From Bacteroidota bacterium (GTDB lineage: Bacteria; Bacteroidota; Bacteroidia; UKL13-3), in assembly GCA_947491825.1 (NCBI GenBank), contig CANLLM010000013.1, forward strand, positions 1 to 37,885: a DNA stretch of 37,885 nucleotides, read 5' to 3'. Positions 10,632 to 19,685 of the stretch are shown piece after piece. The translations under genes were made by a program, and so were the position numbers. The notes beneath the pieces were generated by a model that saw only the letters and a program-made list of their open reading frames with translations, did no database searches and was not told the DNA's origin. Every line of letters begins with the position of its first letter. The first letter of the stretch is position 1.

Positions 10632-10745
10632 CTATTCACTAAAGAATAATTTCTTATTAGGATGAGTAAAGTTATAGTAGTTCCAACCACTTGTGTTTAT
10701 TAGGGTAGCACCAATTAAACCCACAATAATGAAAAGAATAAGCAT
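10632..10745 (-). CDS. Possible 37-residue membrane peptide downstream of feoB
   Basis: Thirteen bases after the feoB stop, an ATG at 10743-10745 opens a 37-codon frame ending in TAG at 10632-10634. The peptide begins MLILFIIVGLIGATLI, a single hydrophobic segment, and continues into a polar tail with Trp, Tyr, His and Lys (GWNYYNFTHPNKKLFF). Small membrane proteins next to feoB are known (FeoC, and Cys-rich FeoB-associated proteins in Bacteroidota), but this one has no cysteine and no winged-helix features, so it belongs to neither by inspection. Close spacing suggests cotranscription with feoAB. A chance reading frame is possible. The hydrophobic run and position are the only support. Confidence 0.45.
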   Translation of the reverse strand: MLILFIIVGLIGATLINTSGWNYYNFTHPNKKLFFSE

Positions 10746-10758
10746 AGAATCTTTTTAT

Positions 10759-12870
10759 TTAACTAAATATATTAAATACAATTAAACTACTAACATAAGC
10801 TAAGGCTGTCATGTAAACGAATTGTACAATAGGCCACTTCCACGATTGTGTTTCGGATTTTACAATAGATAAGGTACTCATACATTGCATAGCAAATGCG
10901 TAAAAAACCATTAACGAGAGTATCGTAGCTACTGAATAAAGCGGTTCACCTTTTTCATTTTTTTCTGCTAACATTTTGTGTTTAATAGAGTTTAAGTCTT
11001 CGCCCTCTGCAATTCCACCCACACTATAAATGGTACTCATAGTACCAACAAAAACTTCTCTAGCAGCTAAGGAAGTTAATAAGGCAATGCCCATTTTCCA
11101 ATCAAAACCAAGTGGTTTAATTGCAGGTTCAATCCACTTTCCAAACTCACCCGCATAGCTTGCTTGCAAACGTTCGGCACTTTTTTGTGCAGCTAGTTCT
11201 TCACTGCTCATAGTAGCATCAGCACTCATTGCAAGGGTCGCATACTTTTCGTCAATTGCGCGCATATTGCCGCGCGGACCAAAAGAAGCAAATGCCCATA
11301 ATATAACAGATACAGCCACAATAATTTTACCCGCACCAACCACAAATGCACTCCCTTTTTCGTATAAGGTAATAAGTAAGTTATACCAAACAGGTAATTT
11401 ATAACTTGGCAATTCCATCATAAAATAAGCTGTTCCTTCTGATTTAACAAACAACTTAAACACCGCAGCACTTGCCAAGGCTGCAATAAATCCAAGTAAA
11501 TACATGGCCATTAAAACCACACCATGCACATTAAATGGACCCCATTTAGCTGTTTCAGGAACCAGCATTCCAATTAATAAAGTATAAACTGGCAAGCGTG
11601 CCGAACAACTCATTAATGGTGTTACCAATATGGTTATTAATCGTTCTTTTTTATTCTCGATACTACGGCTTGCCATTATACTTGGAACAGCACAAGCCAT
11701 ACCACCAATAAGCGGAACTATACTTTTACCATTCATACCGAATGGCCGCATAATCCTATCCATAATAAAGCCTACACGTGCCATATAACCAACATCTTCG
11801 AGCACAGTAATAAATGCAAATAGTATAATAATTTGTGGTAAGAAAATAATTACTCCACTTAAACCTGCCACTACACCATGAACCAATAAATCGTTAAGCA
11901 CACCATCTGGCAAAGAATCTTCTATGGTTGCATTTAACCAAGCAAATCCCATTTCAACCCAATCCATTGGATAGGCACTCCAAGAGAAGATGGCTTGAAA
12001 AACAAAAAAAAGTAAACTTAAAAATATGACCAATCCCCATATGCGATGGGTTAAAATTGCATCGGCCTTTTGAGTGATGTTTTTAATTACATGATTTGTT
12101 TTTTGCCTACGACTTAATCGCACTGCATCATCAATCACTTTATAACGTTGTAAAATCTCTAACTCTTGAAACTGCTTGGGGTTAAAATGATACTTTTCGA
12201 AAGCCGCATTAATCTGTTTGGCCTGATTGTTTAAATAAACCCCTGCATTGATGGCATATTGTAAAGCAGCATAAGGATTTTTTTTATCTGTAATTTCACC
12301 TATCTCATTCAATAAGTTTTGGTCAACTTGATTGATATTAAAGTAGGTTACTTTTTTGTGTTTGCTTTCGTCAAGCAACAAATTTTTAATTTTTAATATC
12401 CCCTCTTTATTTCTTGCGTTAATAGAAACAACAGGAATGCCAAGCTCTTTAGCCAATATATCCAACTCGTAAAAAACACCTTTACGCTCGGCTAAATCAA
12501 CCATATTTAAAGCTAAAATTACAGGTACGCCTAAATCTGCTACTTGCGTTAGCAACAGTAAATTACGCTTAAGGTTACTGGCATCGGCTATAAACAATAC
12601 TAGATCAGGGAAATTTGTTTCGGCCTTATTGCGCAATATATCATAGGTAACTAACTCGTCAGCCGATTTTGGGTATAGGCTATATGTGCCAGGCAAATCA
12701 ATAATTTGTGCCCTTGTTTCCGTATTTAACTTACAATAGCCAATTTTCTTCTCAACTGTAGTGCCCGGAAAATTACTTACTTTATGGTTTAAGCCCGTTA
12801 AGGCGTTAAACAAACTGGTTTTACCACTATTAGGGTTACCGGCTAACGCAACTGTTATTTCCTGCTTCAC
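10759..12870 (-). CDS. feoB: Ferrous iron transporter FeoB
   Basis: An inner-membrane Fe(II) permease with an N-terminal G domain, 703 residues, within the usual size for the family. The G motifs are intact: G1 GNPNSGKTS (11-19), G2 FPGTT (34-38), G3 DLPG (58-61) and G4 NMVD (122-125). A linker/GDI-like region follows to ~270. The membrane part then contains two nucleoside-recognition (Gate) segments, including GGMACAVPSIMASRS and PLMSCSARLPVY with conserved cysteines, and a C-terminal FeoB_C region. It starts 5 bp after the feoA stop, so the two genes form an operon. Anaerobic or microaerobic ferrous iron uptake is the expected role. No Fur site was recognised upstream. Confidence 0.98.
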   Translation of the reverse strand: MKQEITVALAGNPNSGKTSLFNALTGLNHKVSNFPGTTVEKKIGYCKLNTETRAQIIDLPGTYSLYPKSADELVTYDILRNKAETNFPDLVLFIADASNLKRNLLLLTQVADLGVPVILALNMVDLAERKGVFYELDILAKELGIPVVSINARNKEGILKIKNLLLDESKHKKVTYFNINQVDQNLLNEIGEITDKKNPYAALQYAINAGVYLNNQAKQINAAFEKYHFNPKQFQELEILQRYKVIDDAVRLSRRQKTNHVIKNITQKADAILTHRIWGLVIFLSLLFFVFQAIFSWSAYPMDWVEMGFAWLNATIEDSLPDGVLNDLLVHGVVAGLSGVIIFLPQIIILFAFITVLEDVGYMARVGFIMDRIMRPFGMNGKSIVPLIGGMACAVPSIMASRSIENKKERLITILVTPLMSCSARLPVYTLLIGMLVPETAKWGPFNVHGVVLMAMYLLGFIAALASAAVFKLFVKSEGTAYFMMELPSYKLPVWYNLLITLYEKGSAFVVGAGKIIVAVSVILWAFASFGPRGNMRAIDEKYATLAMSADATMSSEELAAQKSAERLQASYAGEFGKWIEPAIKPLGFDWKMGIALLTSLAAREVFVGTMSTIYSVGGIAEGEDLNSIKHKMLAEKNEKGEPLYSVATILSLMVFYAFAMQCMSTLSIVKSETQSWKWPIVQFVYMTALAYVSSLIVFNIFS

Positions 12871-12875
12871 AATAA

Positions 12876-13097
12876 TTATTTCACTTTTATATCAATACAA
12901 TCTGCATCACTTAAACGCAAACACATTTTATACTCGCCAACCCTAATGGCAATAGGATCGCCAAAAGGAGCAATATTTTCAAGTTCAACTTCTTCACCTG
13001 GTAATAAGCCCATTTCAAATAACTTTAAACTAAGCTCTTGGCCTTGCACTGCAATAACTATAGCTATTTGGTTAAACTTTAATTCGGATAGTTTCAA
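12876..13097 (-). CDS. feoA: FeoA, SH3-like partner of FeoB
   Basis: A 73-residue cytoplasmic protein with the FeoA fold: MKLSELKFNQIAIV at the N-terminus, the central LFEMGLLPGEEVELENIAPFGDP block, and IRVGEYKMCLRLSDADCI at the end, which matches the family's usual small SH3-like domain. It is required with FeoB for ferrous iron uptake, probably by binding the FeoB G domain or membrane part. The start codon is TTG at 13095-13097. I saw no in-frame ATG nearby upstream, and the N-terminus fits the family length, so this non-standard start is likely. It leads the feoA-feoB operon, divergent from the glycosyltransferase across a 179-bp gap. Confidence 0.93.
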   Translation of the reverse strand: MKLSELKFNQIAIVIAVQGQELSLKLFEMGLLPGEEVELENIAPFGDPIAIRVGEYKMCLRLSDADCIDIKVK

Positions 13098-13276
13098 CTT
13101 GGTGTTATTATGGTTTGATGTGCGAATTTAGATTATTTCTAAAGAAGGAAAAAATGATTGATAACATAATTTAACACATACAATATCCTTGATGATCAAC
13201 TTAATTATGTAGCGTTAGTGAATACTATACAAAACATAAATTTCCCCGTTTACAAATCAACCTGCATATTTGCGGC

Positions 13277-14155
13277 ATGAGCAAGCCAACAATTTGCGGA
13301 TTTACTATGGTACGCAATGCCATTAAGTTTGATTACCCTATTTTAGAGTCTATTAAAAGCATTTTGCCTATAGTAGATGAATATATAGTGGCTGTTGGTA
13401 ATAGTGATGATGGCACATTGGAATTAATCAAAAGTATTGGCTCGCCAAAAATTAAAATCATTGAAACCATTTGGGATGATAGCTTACGCCAAGGCGGACA
13501 AGTTTTAGCGGTTGAAACCAATAAGTCGTTTGATGCCATTGGAGATCATTTTGATTGGTGTTTTTACCTGCAAGGTGATGAAGTGGTGCATGAAAAATAC
13601 CACCAAACCGTTTTAGATGGTTGTACTAAATACAAAGATAGAAAAGAGGTGGAGGGTTTATTGTTTGGCTATACCCATTTTTACGGCAGCTTTGATTATG
13701 TGGGCGACTCGCGTACTTGGTACCGCAAAGAAATACGCATCATAAAAAACGATAAAAGCATACGCAGCTATAAAGATGCACAAGGATTTAGAAAAGCTGG
13801 CCAAAAGCTACAAGTTAAACCTATTAATGCGCAAATTTACCATTATGGTTGGGTACGCGACCCACGATTTCAGCAGGCCAAACAAGAGAGTTTTAACAAA
13901 CTTTGGCATAGCGATGATTATGTGCAACAAAACGTGGCCAATGCAAATGAATATGATTATAAAACCATCGACTCATTAAAACGATTTGAGGGCACTCAAC
14001 CTGCCATCATGCAAGAACGTTTAGATCATATGAATTGGGTATTTACATGGGATATTAACCAGAAGAAGTTTTCATTAAAAGAAGGATTCTTGTATTGGTT
14101 TGAGAAACTTACTTCTAAACGTTTATTTGAATATAAAAACTACAAGGAGATCTAG
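13277..14155 (+). CDS. Glycosyltransferase, family-2-like (GT-A fold)
   Basis: A 292-residue soluble protein starting MSKPTICGFTMVRNA, with the nucleotide-sugar-binding beginning of GT2-like enzymes (FTMVRNA, ESIKSILPIVDEYIVAVGNSDDGT). An acidic QGDEVVH motif at ~97-103 stands where the metal-binding DXD usually sits. The tail is rich in aromatic and basic residues and has no membrane segment. It probably transfers a sugar to a glycan or lipid acceptor. Donor and acceptor cannot be inferred. It stands alone, without neighbouring polysaccharide genes, between divergent feoA and the convergent DUF3108 gene. The ATG at 13277 is the only sensible start. Confidence 0.8.
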   Translation: MSKPTICGFTMVRNAIKFDYPILESIKSILPIVDEYIVAVGNSDDGTLELIKSIGSPKIKIIETIWDDSLRQGGQVLAVETNKSFDAIGDHFDWCFYLQGDEVVHEKYHQTVLDGCTKYKDRKEVEGLLFGYTHFYGSFDYVGDSRTWYRKEIRIIKNDKSIRSYKDAQGFRKAGQKLQVKPINAQIYHYGWVRDPRFQQAKQESFNKLWHSDDYVQQNVANANEYDYKTIDSLKRFEGTQPAIMQERLDHMNWVFTWDINQKKFSLKEGFLYWFEKLTSKRLFEYKNYKEI

Positions 14156-14210
14156 TCTTAATCACATTGAGCCTATCGGATTGATTTTATAGTTAAATGG
14201 CTAACTTTTT

Positions 14211-14247
14211 AAAACAAAAAACCACCGCGCCCTTAAGCACCGTGGTT
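14211..14247 (-). terminator. Intrinsic terminator of the DUF3108 gene
   Basis: AACCAC at 14220-14225 pairs with GTGGTT at 14242-14247, with one mismatch and a further G-C pair inside. In the minus-strand transcript the hairpin is followed by a T-rich tract (complement of AAAACAAAAA, 14211-14220). It starts 23 bp after the DUF3108 stop. The plus side lacks a T-run, so it is not an obvious terminator for the glycosyltransferase. Confidence 0.6.
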
Positions 14248-14269
14248 AGTAAATTTGTGTATAGAAACA

Positions 14270-15085
14270 TTATTTAATTTTTGCAGTAAATGGGTTTTTT
14301 AGACCACTGAAATCAGATAAGTCCATTTTAATAGAACCTACAAATATTTCGCTTTCAGCACGTATAGGTAATTTGTTTTCATCATCGGTTACCCATAAGG
14401 TTAGCGCATCAGTATCTTTAAACAAACGGCCTTCCAACAATTGTGGCTTTACTTTTAATGTTCGGAAGGTTCCTAAATCAGTTTTTAAAATTTCTTTACC
14501 TACATACTTAAAACGTAACGGATAGTTTTTCCCATCCATATAAAAGTTAATAGGAAAAACATCCCCTGGTTTAGCATTGGTCATGTCCGTTGAACGGGCA
14601 AAGTAAATAGCCGAAGCAACGTCCTGTGTGCGGTCTCCAATTTCTAATTTACCTTTTATACTGCTATTTGCAATTCCATTTTCGTGGTCAAACAATACCA
14701 AATCAATAGCCTTATATCCACCTTCACGCACATTTTTAGTAGCTTTCCAAGGTATTAAAGCCTCTTCATCCATATAAGACTCAAATTGGTCCTTTACCTT
14801 AAACATCATATCAACCATGCCAGTTGATTTACCAAAAACCTTAATATAATAAGCATTGCGATTATTTACTTTAGCAGGTTTATTAGCCACTTCAAAATCG
14901 GCTATTCCGCCATTAATCAGGCCATAATACACTTTGTACTTTAGCTTTTCGCCATAGGTAAACGCAGTATTTGTTCTTTTGTAAATTTCATATTTCTTTT
15001 CAATAGGTATACTCAACTCCATAAACGGGTTTTGAGCAATGGCTACTCCAAAAAATAAACCAGCTGTTAATACAAATTTTCTCAT
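14270..15085 (-). CDS. Secreted DUF3108 protein
   Basis: A 271-residue protein with a short signal peptide (MRKFVLTAGLFFGVAIAQ) and a body matching DUF3108: FTYGEKLKYKVYYGLINGG near residue 42, then a beta-rich fold with FKVKDQFESYMD, YAIxFARSTDM-like and DLGTFRTLKVKPQLLEGRLF segments and a terminal ELPIRAE/ISxGSIKMDL-like block. The family is periplasmic or outer-membrane-associated in Bacteroidota and other Gram-negatives, and its function is unknown. It is monocistronic by layout, with 93 bp to the ALDH gene upstream and its own terminator downstream. No lipobox cysteine is present at the signal cleavage site. Confidence 0.85.
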   Translation of the reverse strand: MRKFVLTAGLFFGVAIAQNPFMELSIPIEKKYEIYKRTNTAFTYGEKLKYKVYYGLINGGIADFEVANKPAKVNNRNAYYIKVFGKSTGMVDMMFKVKDQFESYMDEEALIPWKATKNVREGGYKAIDLVLFDHENGIANSSIKGKLEIGDRTQDVASAIYFARSTDMTNAKPGDVFPINFYMDGKNYPLRFKYVGKEILKTDLGTFRTLKVKPQLLEGRLFKDTDALTLWVTDDENKLPIRAESEIFVGSIKMDLSDFSGLKNPFTAKIK

Positions 15086-15178
15086 AAAAATAACATTGTT
15101 GTTTATTCAAATACAAAATACTTGCCAGAATTATCTCCAAATTATTCGCTTAGGTAAATCTTCTTTTAATTAATCTGG

Positions 15179-16711
15179 TTAAATATTGAACGCTATTCCT
15201 TGAGCCAAAGGCAGTTCTTTACCATAATTAATGGTGTTGGTCTGCCTGCGCATATATGCCTTCCAGCTATCACTCCCGCTTTCACGTCCGCCACCTGTTT
15301 CTTTTTCGCCACCAAATGCACCGCCAATTTCAGCACCACTGGTTCCAATATTTACATTGGCAATGCCACAATCGCTGCCGGCAGCACTTAAAAACGCTTC
15401 AGCCTCTTGCAGGTTATCTGTAAAAATTGATGAACTTAAACCTTGACGAACCCCATTTTGAAGTGCAATGGCTTCATCAATGGTATTATATTTAATCAGG
15501 TATAAAATTGGAGCAAAGGTTTCATGTTGAACAATTTCAAAATGGTTCTCAGCCTCAATGACAGTTGGTTTCACATAACAACCACTTTCGTAACCAGCAC
15601 CGGTTAAAACCGCTGCACCACAGAGTACTTTTCCCCCCTCATGTTTCGCTTTTTCAATAGCGTTTAAATAGGCATTAACAGCGTCCTTATCAATTAGCGG
15701 ACCAACTAGGTTTTTAGGATTTAAAGGGTCGCCAATGGTTAATTGCGAGTAGGCTTTAACAACGGTGTCCTTAAATTTATCGTATATGCTACTGTGCATA
15801 ATTAACCTGCGAGTACTTGTACAACGTTGGCCTGCGGTACCAACAGCACCAAATACAACGGCACGAATGGCAATATCTAAATTAGCATGTTGCGATAAAA
15901 TAATGGAATTATTTCCACCCAACTCTAATAAACTTTTACCCAAACGAGCACCAACAGTTTGTCCAACAATTTTGCCCATACGGGTAGAACCTGTTGCAGA
16001 AATTAATGGTATACGCTCATCTTTGCTCATTAACTCACCCACCTGATAATCGCCATTAATTAAGCAAAAAATACCTTCAGGGAGGTTATTAGATTTAAGT
16101 ACCTGAGCCATTAAGTTTTGGCAAGCAATAGCACTTAATGGGGTTTTTTCTGATGGCTTCCAAACACACACATCTCCACAAACTACAGCAAGCATGCTAT
16201 TCCAGCTCCATACTGCAACAGGAAAATTAAATGCCGAAATAATACCAACAATTCCTAATGGATGCCATTGCTCGTACATGCGGTGGTTAGGTCGCTCACT
16301 ATGCATAGTTAAGCCATACAACTGACGTGAAATTCCAACTGCAAAGTCACAAATATCTATCATTTCTTGAACCTCGCCTAAACCTTCTTGGTAGCTTTTA
16401 CCCATCTCGTAACTAACTAATTTACCTAAAGGTTCTTTATATTCACGCAACAAATTTCCATATTGGCGGACAATTTCACCACGTTTAGGAGCGGGTATTG
16501 TTCTCCATGTTTTAAATGCTTCTGCAGCTGTAGTTATTACTTGTTCGTATTCTGCATGGGTGGTGTATTTTACCTTGCCAATCAAGGCACCATCAACAGG
16601 CGAATATATCGCTTTAATAGGCGCACCATCAGAACTAAAATGGCTTTGTCCGGTAGAAGTACCGTTGTTAACATCTAAAATGTTTAGGGCTTTTAACACG
16701 TCATTTATCAT
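15179..16711 (-). CDS. ALDH7-type aldehyde dehydrogenase (probable aminoadipate-semialdehyde dehydrogenase)
   Basis: A 510-residue NAD(P)-dependent aldehyde dehydrogenase. The catalytic residues are present: nucleophile Cys297 in [12 protein letters not shown], general base Glu263 in LLELGGNN, Asn162 in [10 protein letters not shown] and cofactor-binding Lys185 in WKPSEKT. The blocks ELGGNNSI and [14 protein letters not shown], the C-terminal [19 protein letters not shown] and the overall length match the ALDH7 (antiquitin) family. Those enzymes oxidise alpha-aminoadipate semialdehyde (= piperideine-6-carboxylate) in lysine breakdown, and some also oxidise betaine aldehyde or lipid aldehydes. 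The lysine role is inferred from the family only, since no lysine-degradation genes are nearby. A well-placed promoter lies 27 bp upstream of the ATG at 16709-16711. Confidence 0.93.
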   Translation of the reverse strand: MINDVLKALNILDVNNGTSTGQSHFSSDGAPIKAIYSPVDGALIGKVKYTTHAEYEQVITTAAEAFKTWRTIPAPKRGEIVRQYGNLLREYKEPLGKLVSYEMGKSYQEGLGEVQEMIDICDFAVGISRQLYGLTMHSERPNHRMYEQWHPLGIVGIISAFNFPVAVWSWNSMLAVVCGDVCVWKPSEKTPLSAIACQNLMAQVLKSNNLPEGIFCLINGDYQVGELMSKDERIPLISATGSTRMGKIVGQTVGARLGKSLLELGGNNSIILSQHANLDIAIRAVVFGAVGTAGQRCTSTRRLIMHSSIYDKFKDTVVKAYSQLTIGDPLNPKNLVGPLIDKDAVNAYLNAIEKAKHEGGKVLCGAAVLTGAGYESGCYVKPTVIEAENHFEIVQHETFAPILYLIKYNTIDEAIALQNGVRQGLSSSIFTDNLQEAEAFLSAAGSDCGIANVNIGTSGAEIGGAFGGEKETGGGRESGSDSWKAYMRRQTNTINYGKELPLAQGIAFNI

Positions 16712-16737
16712 GTTTATATATACTTAATAATTAGGTA

Positions 16738-16766
16738 CAAATTTAGCTAAATTCATTTAAGAACAA
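16738..16766 (-). promoter_or_regulatory. Bacteroidota-type promoter of the ALDH7 gene
   Basis: On the minus strand TTG (complement of 16764-16766) is followed after 18 bases by TAAATTTG (complement of 16738-16745). This fits the Bacteroidota primary-sigma pattern TTG-N17-23-TAnnTTTG. The -7 element ends 26 bases before the ATG, leaving a short leader. Confidence 0.65.
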
Positions 16767-16844
16767 GTGTAGTGTATATCTTACCATACACATATTGTAT
16801 TAAAATCGGATAGATTTATTTATCAATTCATTACAATTTGTATA

Positions 16845-19295
16845 TTGTACCAAATTTCAACCTTATTGAAAACCTGCATCACTAAACCTTTACTCGCACT
16901 TTTTGTGCTTTTTATTGGATTTTCGCTTAAAGCGCAAGACGTTGATATCGATTCGTTAAATAGCGCAATATTCAATCATATAAATACCCAACGTGTAGCT
17001 TCTGGTACAGAAGACTTGGTATTAACCGAGGTGATGGAAAACTCCGCTCAAGACCAAGCAAATTATTGTACATTAGTAAAAGCAGAAACCAATACGCAAA
17101 AAGAAATAAAGAAAAGTACTGCTGCCTTGCGAGTAACCTTTTTTGGAGGTATAAAAGATGGAATACCACAAGAAATTATTTTTAGTGAGGTAGTGAAGAA
17201 TAGCCGTGGCATTGATTATGGTACAAACGAATTACTTGCCAAGTTGATTAAAAAATTAGATAAAACTAGCTTTAAAAAATTATATACTCGACCAGATCTA
17301 TACTGTGCAGGTCTGAGAGGTTCTTTTGATCCTATTAGTAATAAGGTTTATTTCTGCTTAATTATGGGTGATATTAACATCATCAACAATACGTCTGCGC
17401 ACAGTAAGGAACTAGACAAAAATTATAAAGTAAATACACATGGCCTTCATTGGTGGATGAGAAGAACAGGTTGCCGCATTAATTGTGTGTTTGGAAAATG
17501 TGATGAAGGAACTGTTTGTAATGCATACGATGATTTAAAAGAATTGTTTAGCAAGGTTGACATTGATAAGGGATTTTATATTAAAGATAAAAAACTTTAC
17601 CTGCGCGAAGATTTTAAAAAATACTTTATTAGTGATGATCGAAATACCACAAAGCTAATTGCTGATAATAACGATAGGTTGTTAATTTACATCATAGAAA
17701 AATCTCAATTTCCTTGTAATACCTCATACAATATATCTGTGGGGGCTGCGTCCCAAGCAGGCTTACAAATTGGATTAAAGCCTGTTAAATTAAGTGGATT
17801 AATCGCCAAAGGTGATTTAACCATTGATAAATTACCAGAAGGATTCTCAGAGAATTTTGAAATTGGTATTAAGGTAGTAAAATATTGTGATGAAAAAGTA
17901 AAATGTGAGGTATACGATTTCTACGACAAGCTTAACCGTTTAAAGCCATACTTTACCCCTGTTGCTTTCGAGGATTTGCCACTGCTTTTAGATACCCAAA
18001 CTGCTAAAACTCCTGAGCCATTTATTGAAGTTAAAACATTAAGTTGGAATATTCCTTTTGAGCGTAACAAGTTTGAATACAAACAAAATGATATTTCGCC
18101 CATCATTGATAGCTTAAACGAGCCCAAGTTTATTATTCAGGAAATAAAAATAACTGCTTACTCGTCTATGGAGGGCGACTCGGTGAAAAACTTTGAATTA
18201 CAACGCAAACGCTCGGCAAGCATTATTAAAGTTTTAGAACAACAGCAAGCAGGTACAAAAATAAAATATACCGTTAATCAAGGTAACTCTTGGGATATTT
18301 TCCGTAAACAAATTGTATTAACTAATTATTATTACCTAGCAGATAGCACCCCTGCTTATGTGCGCATACAATTAAATAAAGACACCACCCTATCGCGTAA
18401 AATAGAATATCTGCTACAGGCAGAACGTTTTGCAAGTATAGACATGCGCGTAGCTTTTGATTTAAAGAAATTGAGCGAGGATGATTATTGGGCATACCGC
18501 ATACAAAAGGCTATTGAAAAGAAAGACGTGAAGCGCGCGCTAAACAACCAAACTGCTTTAATTAAATTGTACCAAGCAGGTAAAATTAGCTACGAAAAGT
18601 TTAAGGCAGTTCCGATACCTAATGATAAAAAGTACATTGCTTTGTTAAATAACAAATGCTTATTTATTAATAATGATGCAGAGAAAATATCGCGTTTTGA
18701 CGAACTAAGAACATTGGACCCAAACAATCCGATTATTAAATACAACTACCTGGCATTAAAACTAAATTCGTCAGGTAAACTAGATAATAATACCCGCAGA
18801 GAAGAATTACAAATACTTTCCTCACTATTCAGTTCATTAACGGCTACAATAATTCCTGTTAATTTATACAATACATTAAGGTCAAGGTTTCATCCAGTAA
18901 CCAACGATGCGCGTAAATCTAAAAAGTCAGAATCATACAAAAACATAAAGGAGCTATCACAAAGCAGCCCAATTTTAGAATCTGTGTTTTTAGCAGATTA
19001 TTACGCTGAACAAAAACGATTTGATTTGGCTGCACAAATTTTATTTGATCATTACAAAGATGTTGATGATGAAAATAAGTCACTATGTAAAGAGTTTTGC
19101 TTACGCATGTTTTACTACGGCAAAGCAAGTAAAATAGAGGCTTTTGAAAAACAATACCAAGGGGTATTTAAAAAACTTCAACAAACAAACCCCGAAGTAT
19201 TTTGCGAAATCTTTGCGAAATCAAAAGTATCGTTTAAGTTTTTTGAAAACCTACACATTAAAAAAATGTATTGCGATGCTTGTGCATCAAAATAA
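16845..19295 (+). CDS. Exported CAP-domain protein with OmpA-like C-terminal domain
   Basis: 816 residues. The N-terminus is a signal peptide (KTCITKPLLALFVLFIGFSLKAQ). Residues ~38-180 resemble a CAP/SCP domain (FNHINTQRVASG, then a helix ENSAQDQANYC, then YCAGLRGSFDP). A cysteine cluster follows (C210, C214, C219, C225). Residues ~425-470 match the peptidoglycan-binding OmpA-like fold (IKITAYSSMEGDSVKNFELQ, then RKRSASIIKVL). The remainder to 816 is mostly helical and ends with a CxxC (YCDACASK). It is likely a periplasmic or outer-membrane protein anchored to peptidoglycan, with unknown activity. The start is unsettled: both candidates are TTG, at 16845 and at 16866. The latter gives the more typical MKTC signal peptide. 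It is convergent with the PorP/SprF gene. Confidence 0.75.
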   Translation: MYQISTLLKTCITKPLLALFVLFIGFSLKAQDVDIDSLNSAIFNHINTQRVASGTEDLVLTEVMENSAQDQANYCTLVKAETNTQKEIKKSTAALRVTFFGGIKDGIPQEIIFSEVVKNSRGIDYGTNELLAKLIKKLDKTSFKKLYTRPDLYCAGLRGSFDPISNKVYFCLIMGDINIINNTSAHSKELDKNYKVNTHGLHWWMRRTGCRINCVFGKCDEGTVCNAYDDLKELFSKVDIDKGFYIKDKKLYLREDFKKYFISDDRNTTKLIADNNDRLLIYIIEKSQFPCNTSYNISVGAASQAGLQIGLKPVKLSGLIAKGDLTIDKLPEGFSENFEIGIKVVKYCDEKVKCEVYDFYDKLNRLKPYFTPVAFEDLPLLLDTQTAKTPEPFIEVKTLSWNIPFERNKFEYKQNDISPIIDSLNEPKFIIQEIKITAYSSMEGDSVKNFELQRKRSASIIKVLEQQQAGTKIKYTVNQGNSWDIFRKQIVLTNYYYLADSTPAYVRIQLNKDTTLSRKIEYLLQAERFASIDMRVAFDLKKLSEDDYWAYRIQKAIEKKDVKRALNNQTALIKLYQAGKISYEKFKAVPIPNDKKYIALLNNKCLFINNDAEKISRFDELRTLDPNNPIIKYNYLALKLNSSGKLDNNTRREELQILSSLFSSLTATIIPVNLYNTLRSRFHPVTNDARKSKKSESYKNIKELSQSSPILESVFLADYYAEQKRFDLAAQILFDHYKDVDDENKSLCKEFCLRMFYYGKASKIEAFEKQYQGVFKKLQQTNPEVFCEIFAKSKVSFKFFENLHIKKMYCDACASK

Positions 19296-19651
19296 ATAAC
19301 CCGTATCAGCAGCATTTATTAGTGGCTTTATTGCATTGGTAGCAATTTCCGCACCGTCTAATTAGCACTTTCTTCAAAGGCTTCGTAACACCAATCTAGG
19401 TTAAAGATTGTATAATAGGTTTATTCACCAATAACTTCAAGAAATCGCACCTATAACCTTTCTAACTGTTTTGCAACTTTACTTAACTCCAAAAATCAGT
19501 TACAACTTGTAGAACCCATTTTGTTATAAAGTGCGGATTTCACATTTTTCGCGTACCAATTTAACTGTACTATTAAGCCCAAAAATAGCAGCTATTTTTG
19601 TACCTGATTTGACGTTCTAGATTCGCTATTGATTATGCCTATGCCGCAAAA
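19296..19651. other. Intergenic region between convergent genes
   Basis: No gene is seen in these 356 bp after the CAP/OmpA stop. An AT-rich inverted repeat at 19580-19600 (CAAAAATAGC-A-GCTATTTTTG) may act as a weak plus-strand terminator, but no separate T-tract follows it. Nothing here resembles the adhesin locus to the right, so the left end of the duplicated unit is at the terminator hairpin that follows. Confidence 0.5.
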
Positions 19652-19685
19652 TACTAAAGGCCGAAGTATCCTTCGGCCTTTAGTA
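19652..19685 (-). terminator. Strong terminator hairpin after PorP/SprF copy 1
   Basis: A perfect 15-bp inverted repeat with a 4-base TATC loop: TACTAAAGGCCGAAG (19652-19666) pairs with CTTCGGCCTTTAGTA (19671-19685). In the minus transcript a short U-run (complement of AAAA, 19648-19651) follows. It begins 25 bp after the PorP/SprF stop and closes the adhesin operon. The matching place after copy 2 has only the right half of the stem. Confidence 0.85.

Noticed and set aside
13241-13272. Promoter-like TTTC-N20-CATATTTG before the glycosyltransferase
   Set aside because: It has two departures from the pattern, and the -7 element ends only 4 bases before the ATG, which would place the transcript start at or after the start codon.
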